From: CAIYTF01 sp963664845
Lineage (GTDB): Bacteria > Bacteroidota > Ignavibacteria > Ignavibacteriales > Ignavibacteriaceae
Length of the DNA stretch: 64,000 bases
NCBI GenBank assembly: GCA_963664845.1
Contig: OY761615.1
Coordinates: 5,022,001-5,086,000, forward strand
Direction of reading: 5' to 3'
Part shown: in pieces, positions 8,989 to 17,689 of the stretch
How positions within the stretch are numbered: the stretch's first letter is position 1
Layout of the letters: every line of letters starts with the position of its first letter
The notes under the pieces: model-generated
Told to the model about the DNA's origin: nothing
The model's database searches: none
The model's input: the letters and a program-made list of their open reading frames with translations, nothing else
Made by a program: the position numbers and the translations under genes

Positions 8989-9159
8989 CAAATACCGATG
9001 GTTTGCAGATATCTTCTTATAGCCATTGTAAACCGTGAAACTTATGATCAAAAAAAAGAAATGCAGTTTTTAATCTACCAGGGTAAATTTCCAGCCGCTT
9101 GTGGCGAATTTATATTAAGCTCTGAGATTGATACCTCGTCCGCTTGCGGTGAGGTAGTT

Positions 9160-9175
9160 CGTTGCAAATAATTTA
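9160..9175 (+). promoter_or_regulatory. Upstream motif CGTTGCAAATAATTTA
   Basis: A variant of the motif seen at 6005 and 8271, 35 bases before the GTG start of the lipoprotein gene at 9211. Confidence 0.3.
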
Positions 9176-9210
9176 TTTTACGCAAAGTACTATTCCCGGA
9201 GGATTTGATC

Positions 9211-10050
9211 GTGAAACTTTCTGAATATTTTGTTTTACTGCTACCACTGTTAATTGGCTGTTCCACAATTCCACAACAGAACGCACCGCATTACTTGAAC
9301 TCAGAAGTAGAGGGCCGGCACTTGCTCTTTATACCGCCCTTAGTCGATTCTATAAGGGTACTGAACCCCGAGGACGTTGAAAGGATTTTTGGTGAGCATA
9401 AACGGAGCCGGGAGCTGGTATTCCGTGATAACTTATACGAATTTCTTGTAACGGGTAATGAGGAATTCTTGAGAAACAAAATTATTGTCGATAGTATTAA
9501 TACGACAATCGCAGAGTCCTTACGGAATCCTTCCAACCTTCTTCTTCTCCGCTACCCTCTAGACGACTCGGACACAAATCATTTGTTTTATATTCCAAAA
9601 AAAGAATGGCTCCTGGCTAATGGGCAGATACCTGATCTAGCAGTATCAATTACCAGTATTCAGGTAGGGCGGGTCCTGCCCGGTAATCCTAAGCATTATT
9701 CTGCGACAGAAAATCTGGCTGTAGATCGCGGTTCAAGCGTACTTGGGGGAATCTTTTCTGGCGGGAACTCGTCTTATCGTTTTGGCGCACAATTCAGCTT
9801 TGTTATCTATGATTACACGAAAAATCAATGGATAATGTACGGCACTCCCTTCGCTAAAATAGTAATTAATCCGGAGGGTTTTGACAGATATGATTGGTCG
9901 CATCTTTTTGGCGAAATTAAAAGATTTATTTTTATAGATGCAAATTTTATTATGAAAATCAATGGAACTTTTGACTACTACTCGGTGATCAACCCAAGCC
10001 CAAGAGCTCTTCAACCAAAGGCTATTCCTCCGGTATCCCCCGAAAGGTAG
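9211..10050 (+). CDS. Putative lipoprotein, paralogue of the gene at 2050
   Basis: A 279-residue lipoprotein with signal LLLPLLIGCSTIP and lipobox Cys. It shares its motif order with the lipoprotein at 2050-2838: an early LLFIPPLVDSIRVL strand, a central FYIPKKEWLLANGQIPDL, a Gly/Ser-rich loop and a late FSFVIYDY. I chose GTG at 9211 because CGGAGGA (9197-9203) sits 7 bases before it; the in-frame TTG at 9205 is only one base from that site. Function unknown. The paralogues are oriented differently relative to their barrel neighbours. Confidence 0.78.
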   Translation: MKLSEYFVLLLPLLIGCSTIPQQNAPHYLNSEVEGRHLLFIPPLVDSIRVLNPEDVERIFGEHKRSRELVFRDNLYEFLVTGNEEFLRNKIIVDSINTTIAESLRNPSNLLLLRYPLDDSDTNHLFYIPKKEWLLANGQIPDLAVSITSIQVGRVLPGNPKHYSATENLAVDRGSSVLGGIFSGGNSSYRFGAQFSFVIYDYTKNQWIMYGTPFAKIVINPEGFDRYDWSHLFGEIKRFIFIDANFIMKINGTFDYYSVINPSPRALQPKAIPPVSPER

Positions 10051-10397
10051 TTTAAGGGTATGTGAATGATTTAATGGCGGGCGGTTAAAAAAAGTGAATA
10101 AAGGGTGAATCGCTTATCTGTTTAAAATTTAAGGAAGCCGGTTTTTAATTGGCTTCCTTAAATTGAATTTGATTGCAGATAATGTACAGTATTGAAAGGA
10201 CCAGAAATATAAGGACTTATAATAGATCATAGATAGAATAAAAATCATCAAAATCCATTTTCGAAGGTTGTTGACATTCGGTTGCGAATAATCTATAACC
10301 GGTTCTAAAACAATTAGTTACAAGCCGTATTTTATGCCGAAAAACGCAAATGTTCGCAAGCCGCATACTACAAATCATTCCAAATATTTGATTGAAA
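10051..10397. other. Intergenic region between convergent genes
   Basis: It holds the hairpin at 10126-10164, an orphan copy of the upstream motif (GATTGCAGATAATGTA, 10171-10186) and a variant at 10281-10296. Neither motif copy precedes a plus-strand gene. No coding sequence is supported. Confidence 0.5.
10126..10164. terminator. Probable bidirectional terminator hairpin
   Basis: AATTTAAGGAAGCC (10126-10139) pairs perfectly with GGCTTCCTTAAATT (10151-10164) around an 11-base loop. It lies between the convergent lipoprotein gene and the restriction-modification unit. The U-tract is weak on both strands. Confidence 0.6.
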
Positions 10398-11282
10398 TCA
10401 GAAATTTTCAGTCCACCAATCAAAATTATCGGATAAAATTATCTCGTTTTTTTTGATATGGTGAGTGGTTTTCATGGGAAGGAATTTATAGGATAAATTA
10501 TATTTTCCTGCTAACGCTCTGATTTCAGGTGTGTCATCATACGTCAACATAAATTTGCCTTTTATTTTAGCTGTCAGGGAGAAGAGCTTTTCATGATCGA
10601 CATTATAATGCGTATAAAGTCTTTTACCTGCAACTGTATATGGCGGGTCAATAAAAAAATACAATTCCTTTGATTCAAAATTTTTTTCTATTGTCTCAAA
10701 CGCATCACCCTGAATGAAAGCTATTTTATGTTTCACCAAATTAATGGCATCTATTCTGTCCCTTAATGTTGCCGGGTACCACCGGGAAGCTATTCCTTTC
10801 CCATTTTCCCCATTTTTTATCATACCGGAACCCTTTGCAAGTATACCACCGTGCAAAATCCTGTTTTTCAGAATAGTACAAAAGGCGACATCGTTAATGT
10901 CCTTGGAAGAATTTGTAAATTCCTTTGAGATGTTATCCGGCGTAAGATCAAAGTTGAATATTTTATCAGCCAGCCATTGGTTTTTTCCGCTTATAATAAC
11001 TTCCCAAACAGCAGCAATTTCCTCATCAAGCTCTACCATTGTAATACGTTCAGCCAAATTTTCGAACGCTGCTGTAAGACTAACTATGCCACCACCGGCA
11101 AACGGTTCAACCAGTTCCTGAACTTTGTGCTGCTGTTTAAGCCATTTACGAACCGTAGGTATTAACCACGTTTTTCCACCGGGATAACGAAAAGGGCTCC
11201 GCATAGGCACAGAGGCAACATTTACCGGCTGTTGTTGCATAAAGGAGTTTTCATTTCCAAATATATTTAGCTGGGTAGCCAT
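10398..11282 (-). CDS. D12-class N6-adenine DNA methyltransferase
   Basis: A 294-residue site-specific DNA methylase of the Dam/DpnII (D12) class, which transfers a methyl group from S-adenosylmethionine to N6 of adenine. The SAM-binding motif PFRYPGGKTWL is near residue 32, and the catalytic DPPYTVAGKRLY motif is near residue 208. It follows the restriction gene with a single base between that stop and this start (TAGTATG), so the two are surely cotranscribed and coupled. Its job is presumably to protect host DNA from the neighbouring nuclease. Length is normal for the class. Confidence 0.92.
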   Translation of the reverse strand: MATQLNIFGNENSFMQQQPVNVASVPMRSPFRYPGGKTWLIPTVRKWLKQQHKVQELVEPFAGGGIVSLTAAFENLAERITMVELDEEIAAVWEVIISGKNQWLADKIFNFDLTPDNISKEFTNSSKDINDVAFCTILKNRILHGGILAKGSGMIKNGENGKGIASRWYPATLRDRIDAINLVKHKIAFIQGDAFETIEKNFESKELYFFIDPPYTVAGKRLYTHYNVDHEKLFSLTAKIKGKFMLTYDDTPEIRALAGKYNLSYKFLPMKTTHHIKKNEIILSDNFDWWTENF

Positions 11283-11283
11283 A

Positions 11284-12171
11284 CTAACTGCTTACAATAT
11301 CTGTTAATGACGGTGCATCAGGAGGATTACCCTCTAATCTTTCATCAAGTCTGCTTTGAAGAAGATTAATAAAATCCGAAATATCTCCCGGATTCGGGGT
11401 TGTTACCTGCAACAATGCCGGTTCAAATTCGGTATAAACAGTATCGACAAGTGTCAGATTAAACTGTTTTGATGCAGGGTCCGGAATTAAGTCATATAAG
11501 AACCAGGCAATTTCTGCTTTATCCTTTTCAACAACGGGTAAAAGCGGTAAGGTGTCAAAAAATGATTTTTGCAATGCAACAGCTTGTTTTTTACCCCACC
11601 TGTTAAAGACTCCGCCTTTATAAAGCATTTGCGGAATCAGTCTTTTTCTTGAAGATGAGAGGTAATCAGGCTTTGGATAATTGTAACTTATTTGCCAGTT
11701 AAACTCCGGATATGGATTACCGAGATAATTCTCGAATGGATTCCTAAGATTACCTGAGATATAAACTCCCTGAACCTCAAGGGACGTAAAATCAATGAGC
11801 TGTCCTTTTTCATTATAGGCAACCAAAACAAAATCAATATTTCCTGCTGATTGGCCGTTTTTATCTAGAAGCCTTATCTCTGAAAGTGAAGTCCAGTGTA
11901 TTTTCTCGTCAAAAGCAAACTTCGCGGCATTTTCTATGATTAACCAATCCTCACGAAATCTCATGGGGCAGGTTATTACCGCATTTCCTGAATGGAAAAT
12001 GCTGCACACTCCAAGCGGATTGTTTGCCTTGTCTTTAGTGCAATTGGGTACTTTGTTATTATAAGGACATAGTTTTTGATCGCGATACCGCTTTGCTTTT
12101 GCAGAATCGTTAATTATCGGGAACCCAAAAATTTCCGCTAATGGATTATTGACTTTAGTAGTAGTTTTCAT
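11284..12171 (-). CDS. NotI-family type II restriction endonuclease
   Basis: A 295-residue protein with the NotI-family signature. Four cysteines at 35, 44, 56 and 68 sit in the contexts KLCPYNNK, PNCTKDK, LGVCSIF and ITCPMRF; in NotI four cysteines bind an iron ion that shapes DNA recognition. A PD-(D/E)xK-type core is visible as D113 in NIDFVLV and E132-V-Q134 in SLEVQG. It is the first gene of the unit, with the methylase directly downstream. The nuclease-before-methylase order means regulation must avoid self-cutting; no controller (C) gene is visible. The target is not predictable from this sequence. Confidence 0.85.
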   Translation of the reverse strand: MKTTTKVNNPLAEIFGFPIINDSAKAKRYRDQKLCPYNNKVPNCTKDKANNPLGVCSIFHSGNAVITCPMRFREDWLIIENAAKFAFDEKIHWTSLSEIRLLDKNGQSAGNIDFVLVAYNEKGQLIDFTSLEVQGVYISGNLRNPFENYLGNPYPEFNWQISYNYPKPDYLSSSRKRLIPQMLYKGGVFNRWGKKQAVALQKSFFDTLPLLPVVEKDKAEIAWFLYDLIPDPASKQFNLTLVDTVYTEFEPALLQVTTPNPGDISDFINLLQSRLDERLEGNPPDAPSLTDIVSS

Positions 12172-12349
12172 GGTGCAAATTTAACAAAATATTCATTTCT
12201 GTAAGAAATATTCTTTCCTCTGTTCAATTTCAGAGACAAAGAATAAAACCCAAGGCATCATAACCAGAGTGTTCTGATCAATTCATTTGGCGTTAAAACA
12301 TGCTGCATCAGGCACCAAAGGCGATTATTTAAAAGATTTTTTTCAAATA

Positions 12350-12380
12350 TTTGATTTATACTAAAGTTTTTATAATTTTG
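12350..12380 (+). promoter_or_regulatory. Bacteroidota-type promoter of the respiratory locus
   Basis: TTTG at 12350-12353 and TAATTTTG at 12373-12380 are separated by 19 bases, matching the Bacteroidota primary sigma consensus (TTTG-N19-TAnnTTTG). The predicted start of transcription is near 12386, giving a leader of about 79 bases before actA. Confidence 0.6.
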
Positions 12381-12464
12381 GGCTTGAACCTTTTGAACTT
12401 CAAAAGGGGACAAAACTGTGTGTTCTCCATATATAACATAAATTAACGAGTCGTAAGGCTGAGC

Positions 12465-13034
12465 ATGTCTAATCAGTTACTGGATTATATTCTGCGTATC
12501 AGACTTCCCATCACCTTGTTCGTTGTCGTTGCAGCGTTCGCACTGACGTTTTTTCTGTCAAGAGGCGAGCGGGATGGCGTGGGCTATTCACCGGAACAGC
12601 CAATCGCGTTCTCCCATGCACTTCATGCCGGACAGATGGGAATTGATTGTCAATATTGTCATACGGGTGTTGAAAAATCCCGTCATGCCGGAATTCCCTC
12701 TGTATCGGTTTGTATGAATTGCCATACACAGGCAAGAACCGACCGTCCGCAAATTATTAAATTAAAAGAATACTACGACCAGGGGAAAATGCTTCCTTGG
12801 AAACGGATGCACAAGGTTGCCGATTATGCTTACTTTAATCACAGTTCGCATGTGAATAAGGGAATACAATGCATTACCTGTCACGGGGATGTGGCCCAAA
12901 TGGCTAAAGTGGCCCAGGTTAATCCTTTTACCATGGGTGCCTGTATCGATTGTCACCGGAATGCGGTTCAGCGGCTGCCCTACCTTAAAAACGTAAAAGC
13001 CGGTCCCGAATATTGCTGGGCATGTCACCGTTAA
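12465..13034 (+). CDS. actA: Alternative complex III subunit ActA, pentahaem cytochrome c
   Basis: A 189-residue protein with an N-terminal membrane anchor (about residues 15-31) and five CxxCH haem sites: C62-H66 (CQYCH), C83-H87 (CMNCH), C136-H140 (CITCH), C160-H164 (CIDCH) and C184-H188 (CWACH). Five haems and this length are as expected for ActA, which passes electrons from the quinol site and Fe-S subunit towards the cytochrome oxidase on the periplasmic side. It is the first gene of the act-cox locus and lies behind a good promoter. Confidence 0.93.
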   Translation: MSNQLLDYILRIRLPITLFVVVAAFALTFFLSRGERDGVGYSPEQPIAFSHALHAGQMGIDCQYCHTGVEKSRHAGIPSVSVCMNCHTQARTDRPQIIKLKEYYDQGKMLPWKRMHKVADYAYFNHSSHVNKGIQCITCHGDVAQMAKVAQVNPFTMGACIDCHRNAVQRLPYLKNVKAGPEYCWACHR

Positions 13035-13050
13035 AGATGAGGAAAAGGTA

Positions 13051-13236
13051 ATGGAAGAAAAGAAATTGTTATCCAGGAAGAAGTTTTTTCAAATGGGCGG
13101 AATACTTTCCGCTTCCTATTTGTTGTTTAAAAACATGAAGATTCCCTTTTTAAATACCCCAAAGGATAAAATGCCGGTTATCAAACCGAATGAACTCGCA
13201 GTGAAGAGAGAAAAACGAGGAACGGTGCATGTCTGA
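13051..13236 (+). CDS. 61-residue Tat-signal-like small protein
   Basis: A short ORF between actA and actB that overlaps the actB start by 8 bases. The N-terminus (LSRKKFFQMGGILSASYLLF) looks like a twin-arginine or membrane-anchor signal with the Arg pair replaced by RK-K. A basic tail of about 30 residues follows. GAGGAAAAGG lies upstream of the ATG. Placement inside the locus and correct spacing support real translation. It could be a small accessory subunit or the remnant of a split N-terminal region. No family was recognised. Confidence 0.6.
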   Translation: MEEKKLLSRKKFFQMGGILSASYLLFKNMKIPFLNTPKDKMPVIKPNELAVKREKRGTVHV

Positions 13237-16200
13237 AAATACGAATAATCCGATGCAGCAAGACCCTAATTACTGGAGGAGTTTTGAAGAACTTCACCGT
13301 GACAACGATTTTGTTGAAGCACATCATCATGAATTCCTTTCCGGTGTAAAAGATGATTTTAACCCAGAATCTGATCTGAGCGGGCTCTCAAGAAGAAAAT
13401 TCCTGGCTTTGCTTGGTGCTTCTGCAGCCTTGGCCGCAGCCGGTTGTTCCGATTACCGGGACAAAGGCGAGATTGTGCCCTATAACCGCAAGCCCGAAGA
13501 AATTATTGTTGGCCAGCCCAACTTTTATGCATCAACCTGTACGGCCTGCGAGATGGCTTGCGGCATTTTGATCAAAACACGGGAAGGACGGCCAATCAAG
13601 GCTGATGGTAATCCGGATCATCCCATTAACAAGGGCAAGATATGCGCTACGGGGCAGGCCCATGTATTGAACCTGTATGATCCTTCCAGACTGCGCGAGC
13701 CGAAATCGAATTCCGGCGCGGTTGCCTGGAAAGACGTGGATGAGGAAGTTGTAAAAGCGTTAAAAAATGCGGGAAACAAAGAAATTGCGGTTGTTTTACC
13801 GAAAGTTGTTTCCCCGACATTCAGGAAGGTGCTGAATGATTTTCAGGTTGCCTATCCTTCAACGAAATATTATGTTTTTGAAGCCATTTCTGAAGATGCC
13901 CGGCGTTCTGCTTGGAAAAAATGTTATGGTGAAAGCCCAATGGCTATTATCGATTATTCCAAAGCAAAGACCATTCTTGCGTTGGAAGGTGATTTTCTTG
14001 GAACCGATGGCAAAAATCCGGAGAACGTAAGGCTGTTTGCCCAGAACAGGAATGTGAAGGATGCGAAGGGTTTCAACCGGCTGTATGCAGCAGAAGCAAA
14101 CATGACTCTTACAGGAGTGAATGCCGATTACCGTCTGCGTATCAAGCCGGAGAATCAACTGGCATTTGTTGTTGGTTTAATAAATGAAATTGCCTTTAAA
14201 TTGCGGAAAAGCGAGATTGGTCTCGATGGAACTGCTCAAAGGCTTGTTGAACAGGTATCGCTTGACAGAGTAGTAAGAGATCTTGGGCTGTCGGCGAAGA
14301 CTGTTAAGGCATTGGTGCGAGATCTGGTTGAGAACAAACAGGCGGCTGTTGTTTTTGGCGGCAAGGCACTAAGTGAACAGACGCATATCGCAATTAATCT
14401 GTTAAATGAAGTTATTGGCGCGAAAGCAGTGTTTCGGAAAGATGCCGCTGCAATTGATCATATGTCAGTATCTGCTTATTCCGCGTTTGAGCAACTGGCA
14501 AACAATATCCGTTCAGGCAGAGTTGCCGTGGTGTTGCATGTGGATGTTAATCCGGTTTATTCGTTGCCACAGGACATTGGTTATGAAGATGCCCTCAAGT
14601 CATTTGGCGGACTGGCAGTTACCCTGACCGAGTTTGAAAATGAAACGTCTGCTGCCGGGAAATATGTACTGCCGGTTCATCACACGTTTGAGTCATGGGG
14701 TGACGCTCAGGTACGTACAACGACGATAAGCACCCAACAGCCGGTCATTGCGCCAGTTTACAACACCCGTCAGAAAGAAGGAATTTTGCTGGCGTGGGCA
14801 AGCGGAAAGGCAAACACCTATACCGAAGAATTGTATCACGCTTATCTGATGAAGAATTGGGAAAGCACAGTCTATCCGCAGTTTAAGTCCAACCTTGCAT
14901 TTGACCGGTTCTGGCTTGGCGCACTGCATGATGGTGTATTGGTTAAACAGGAAAATGCTTCCGGCTTGCCTTCGCTTAATCAGTCAGCTTTGACCCAGGT
15001 GCAATCACCAAAAACCACCGCTTCAGGTTTCAGTTTACTCATCAGTGAAAGCTATGCACTTGGCGACAACCGGTATGCGCAGAATGGCTGGCTTCAGGAG
15101 TTGCCTCACCCGGTGACAAAAGTAACCTGGGATAATTACGCGGCGATTTCGGAAGAGACATCTAAGAAACTGGGTGTTAAGACAAACGATGTTCTGGAAT
15201 TAAACGTGAACGGAAAAACGCTTCGTTTGCCGGCCTTAATGCAGCCGGGGCTTGCCGATGATTTTATTGCAGTGGAAACCGGATATGGCAGAACAAAGAG
15301 TGCTGTTGTCGCCATGAATGTAGGGCACAATGTAAATACGCTTCTTACAAAAAAGGCCGGTGACCAACTTTATTATTTTACTTCGGTTACTGTTGCCAAG
15401 ACCGGTGATGTCTACAAACTTGCCTCGACTCAGGATCATCACACCTATGATGAAGCACTGATTCAGGATTTGCATAAAAAGCGTGAGATCATCAGAGAGG
15501 GAACGGTTGCGGAGTATATAAAGGATAAGGCATTTCTCAGCCGGGAAACGAAGGTTGAAGGCGAGAGCATGTATGCCCCCATGACGTATAATGACGTCAA
15601 ATGGGCCATGTCTATTGACCTTAACAAATGCACGGGATGCAGCGATTGCGTTGTTGCGTGTAATGTTGAAAACAATGTTCCCATTGTGGGCAAGGATCAG
15701 GTACTGGTAAGCAGGGAAATGAGCTGGTTACGTATTGACCGGTATTATTCCGGCAAACCGGAATCTGCACAGGTTAGTTTGCAACCGATGCTTTGCCAGC
15801 ATTGCGACCAGGCTCCATGCGAAAACGTTTGTCCCGTTGTGGCAACGAACCACAGTCCCGATGGATTGAATCAGATGATCTATAACCGCTGCGTGGGTAC
15901 CCGTTATTGTTCCAACAACTGTCCGTATAAAGTACGCCGGTTCAACTTCTTCAATTTCCGCGATCATTTTGCAAACGGGCACTATCAGAATGCACCGATG
16001 CAACTGGCCGCAAACCCTGAAGTGACCGTGAGGTCACGCGGTGTTATGGAAAAATGTACGTTCTGCGTTCACAGGATAGCAGAGGGACGGGCACAAGCCG
16101 TACGCGAAGGCGTTACCTTCACAGGTAAAGGAATTACCAGCGCGTGCCAGGATGCCTGTTCAGCCGAGGCAATCTCATTCGGTAACATCAACGATCCGGA

Positions 16201-16321
16201 AAGCAAGGTTGCAAAATTGAGAGATCACGAGTTAGGATATCATGTTCTTCAGGAATTAAATATACATCCAAATGTTACCTACATTGCAAAACTACGAAAT
16301 ATTGAAGAGGAGGAAGCGTAA
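13229..16321 (+). CDS. actB: Alternative complex III subunit ActB, molybdopterin-like plus Fe-S domains
   Basis: The 1030-residue iron-sulfur subunit of alternative complex III. A twin-arginine signal (SRRKFLALLGASAALAAAGC, RR at 55-56) ends in a lipobox-like Cys73. Residues of about 95-780 form the molybdopterin-oxidoreductase-like B1 domain. The C-terminal B2 domain has ferredoxin-type cysteine groups starting at C801 (CTGCSDCVVAC), then CQHCDQAPCENVC, CSNNC and CTFC...CQDAC. B1 also keeps a CX2CX3CX27C motif (C104, C107, C111, C139), so it may carry an additional cluster. It relays electrons between the quinol-oxidising membrane subunits and ActA/ActE. Confidence 0.94.
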   Translation: MSENTNNPMQQDPNYWRSFEELHRDNDFVEAHHHEFLSGVKDDFNPESDLSGLSRRKFLALLGASAALAAAGCSDYRDKGEIVPYNRKPEEIIVGQPNFYASTCTACEMACGILIKTREGRPIKADGNPDHPINKGKICATGQAHVLNLYDPSRLREPKSNSGAVAWKDVDEEVVKALKNAGNKEIAVVLPKVVSPTFRKVLNDFQVAYPSTKYYVFEAISEDARRSAWKKCYGESPMAIIDYSKAKTILALEGDFLGTDGKNPENVRLFAQNRNVKDAKGFNRLYAAEANMTLTGVNADYRLRIKPENQLAFVVGLINEIAFKLRKSEIGLDGTAQRLVEQVSLDRVVRDLGLSAKTVKALVRDLVENKQAAVVFGGKALSEQTHIAINLLNEVIGAKAVFRKDAAAIDHMSVSAYSAFEQLANNIRSGRVAVVLHVDVNPVYSLPQDIGYEDALKSFGGLAVTLTEFENETSAAGKYVLPVHHTFESWGDAQVRTTTISTQQPVIAPVYNTRQKEGILLAWASGKANTYTEELYHAYLMKNWESTVYPQFKSNLAFDRFWLGALHDGVLVKQENASGLPSLNQSALTQVQSPKTTASGFSLLISESYALGDNRYAQNGWLQELPHPVTKVTWDNYAAISEETSKKLGVKTNDVLELNVNGKTLRLPALMQPGLADDFIAVETGYGRTKSAVVAMNVGHNVNTLLTKKAGDQLYYFTSVTVAKTGDVYKLASTQDHHTYDEALIQDLHKKREIIREGTVAEYIKDKAFLSRETKVEGESMYAPMTYNDVKWAMSIDLNKCTGCSDCVVACNVENNVPIVGKDQVLVSREMSWLRIDRYYSGKPESAQVSLQPMLCQHCDQAPCENVCPVVATNHSPDGLNQMIYNRCVGTRYCSNNCPYKVRRFNFFNFRDHFANGHYQNAPMQLAANPEVTVRSRGVMEKCTFCVHRIAEGRAQAVREGVTFTGKGITSACQDACSAEAISFGNINDPESKVAKLRDHELGYHVLQELNIHPNVTYIAKLRNIEEEEA

Positions 16322-17689
16322 GTGAATATTGATTATTCGCGTGAGCTGCCTGTTGTTGAAGGCAGACTGACGCTTTCAGAAATTGAGCACCTCATTGCCA
16401 AACCTCTTGATGAGAAGCCAAACAGGAAGTTCTTTATTGCGCTGGCGATAACCACCAGTCTTTTGGGCTGGGGCGGTGTTTGCCTGTTATTGACTTTCTA
16501 TTTTGGGATCGGTACCTGGGGCAACAATCAGCCGGTTGGCTGGGCCTTAGAGATTGTGAACTTTGTGTTCTGGGTTGGTATTGGTCACGCTGGAACATTG
16601 ATCTCAGCAATTCTGTATCTGCTGCGACAGAAATGGCGTACGGGTATTGCACGGTTTGCCGAGGGTATGACCATTTTTGCTGTTATGTGCGCGGGGCTTT
16701 TTCCGGCAATACATACGGGTCGCCCCTGGTTGGATGGTTATCTGTTCCCGTACCCGAATCAGCACCGCTTATGGGTGAATTTTACTTCACCGCTTTTGTG
16801 GGACGTTTTTGCCGTATCTACCTATTTCACGGTATCGTTCGTATTCTGGTATGTCGGGTTAATTCCTGATTTTGCTTCATTGAGAGACAGAACGGCGTCG
16901 AAGATCAAGAAAACGATCTACTCGGTATTTTCGCTTGGATGGAGACATTCAAACCGTAACTGGCAGCATTATGAAAAAGCATATATGCTTCTGGCCGGTT
17001 TTGCAACGCCATTGGTTCTTTCGGTGCATACCATCGTCAGTTTTGACTTTGCCGTTTCGATTATTCCCGGATGGCACACAACAATATTTCCGCCTTACTT
17101 TGTGGCCGGTGCTATCTTCTCCGGATTTGCGATGGTGGTAACGGTGCTGATATTTGTACGAAAAGTGTTTGATCTGGAAAAGATCATAACCATCGATCAT
17201 CTTGAGAAGATGAACAAGGTTATTCTTGGAACCGGTATGATGGTGGGCTATGCTTATGCGATGGAATTCTTTATTGCCTGGTACAGCGGAAACCCGATTG
17301 AGCAGTTTGTGTTTATTAACCGCGCTTTCGGGCCTTATGCCTGGGCATACTGGATAATGGTAAGCTGCAACGTGATAACGCCACAGCTTTTCTGGATCAG
17401 GAAGATCCGGAGATCGGTGCCCATCATGTTGATAATAGTAATTTTTGTGAATGTGGGTATGTGGTTCGAGAGATTTGTTATCACGATCTCATCTCTTAAT
17501 CGTGATTTCCTGCCGTCATCATGGGCCTATTATGTGCCGACGATGGTTGATTCAGGAATCATGATCGGGTCATTCGGACTGTTCTTTACCCTGGTGCTGT
17601 TGTTCACCAAATCGCTGCCTGTCATTTCGATCTCAGAGGTCAAGGCAGTGGCCGATGGGGCGCAACCAAGTCACGGAGGGCATCACTGA
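16322..17689 (+). CDS. actC: Alternative complex III subunit ActC, NrfD/PsrC-like membrane protein
   Basis: A 455-residue polytopic membrane protein with about ten helices, the quinol-binding subunit of alternative complex III. It starts at GTG directly after the actB stop, behind GAGGAGGAA. The NrfD-family pattern is visible in WVGIGHAGTLISAILYLLRQ, and HTGRPW and GWHTTIFPPYF mark the periplasmic face. The stop overlaps the start of the fused actD-actE gene by one base. It is homologous in fold to ActF, as is normal for the complex. Confidence 0.93.
   Translation: MNIDYSRELPVVEGRLTLSEIEHLIAKPLDEKPNRKFFIALAITTSLLGWGGVCLLLTFYFGIGTWGNNQPVGWALEIVNFVFWVGIGHAGTLISAILYLLRQKWRTGIARFAEGMTIFAVMCAGLFPAIHTGRPWLDGYLFPYPNQHRLWVNFTSPLLWDVFAVSTYFTVSFVFWYVGLIPDFASLRDRTASKIKKTIYSVFSLGWRHSNRNWQHYEKAYMLLAGFATPLVLSVHTIVSFDFAVSIIPGWHTTIFPPYFVAGAIFSGFAMVVTVLIFVRKVFDLEKIITIDHLEKMNKVILGTGMMVGYAYAMEFFIAWYSGNPIEQFVFINRAFGPYAWAYWIMVSCNVITPQLFWIRKIRRSVPIMLIIVIFVNVGMWFERFVITISSLNRDFLPSSWAYYVPTMVDSGIMIGSFGLFFTLVLLFTKSLPVISISEVKAVADGAQPSHGGHH

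Noticed and set aside
10217..10423. Minus-strand frame after the methylase gene
   Set aside because: It overlaps the methylase end in another frame and resembles no protein.
13859..16003. Several minus-strand frames inside actB
   Set aside because: They are reverse-strand shadows of a clearly coding gene.
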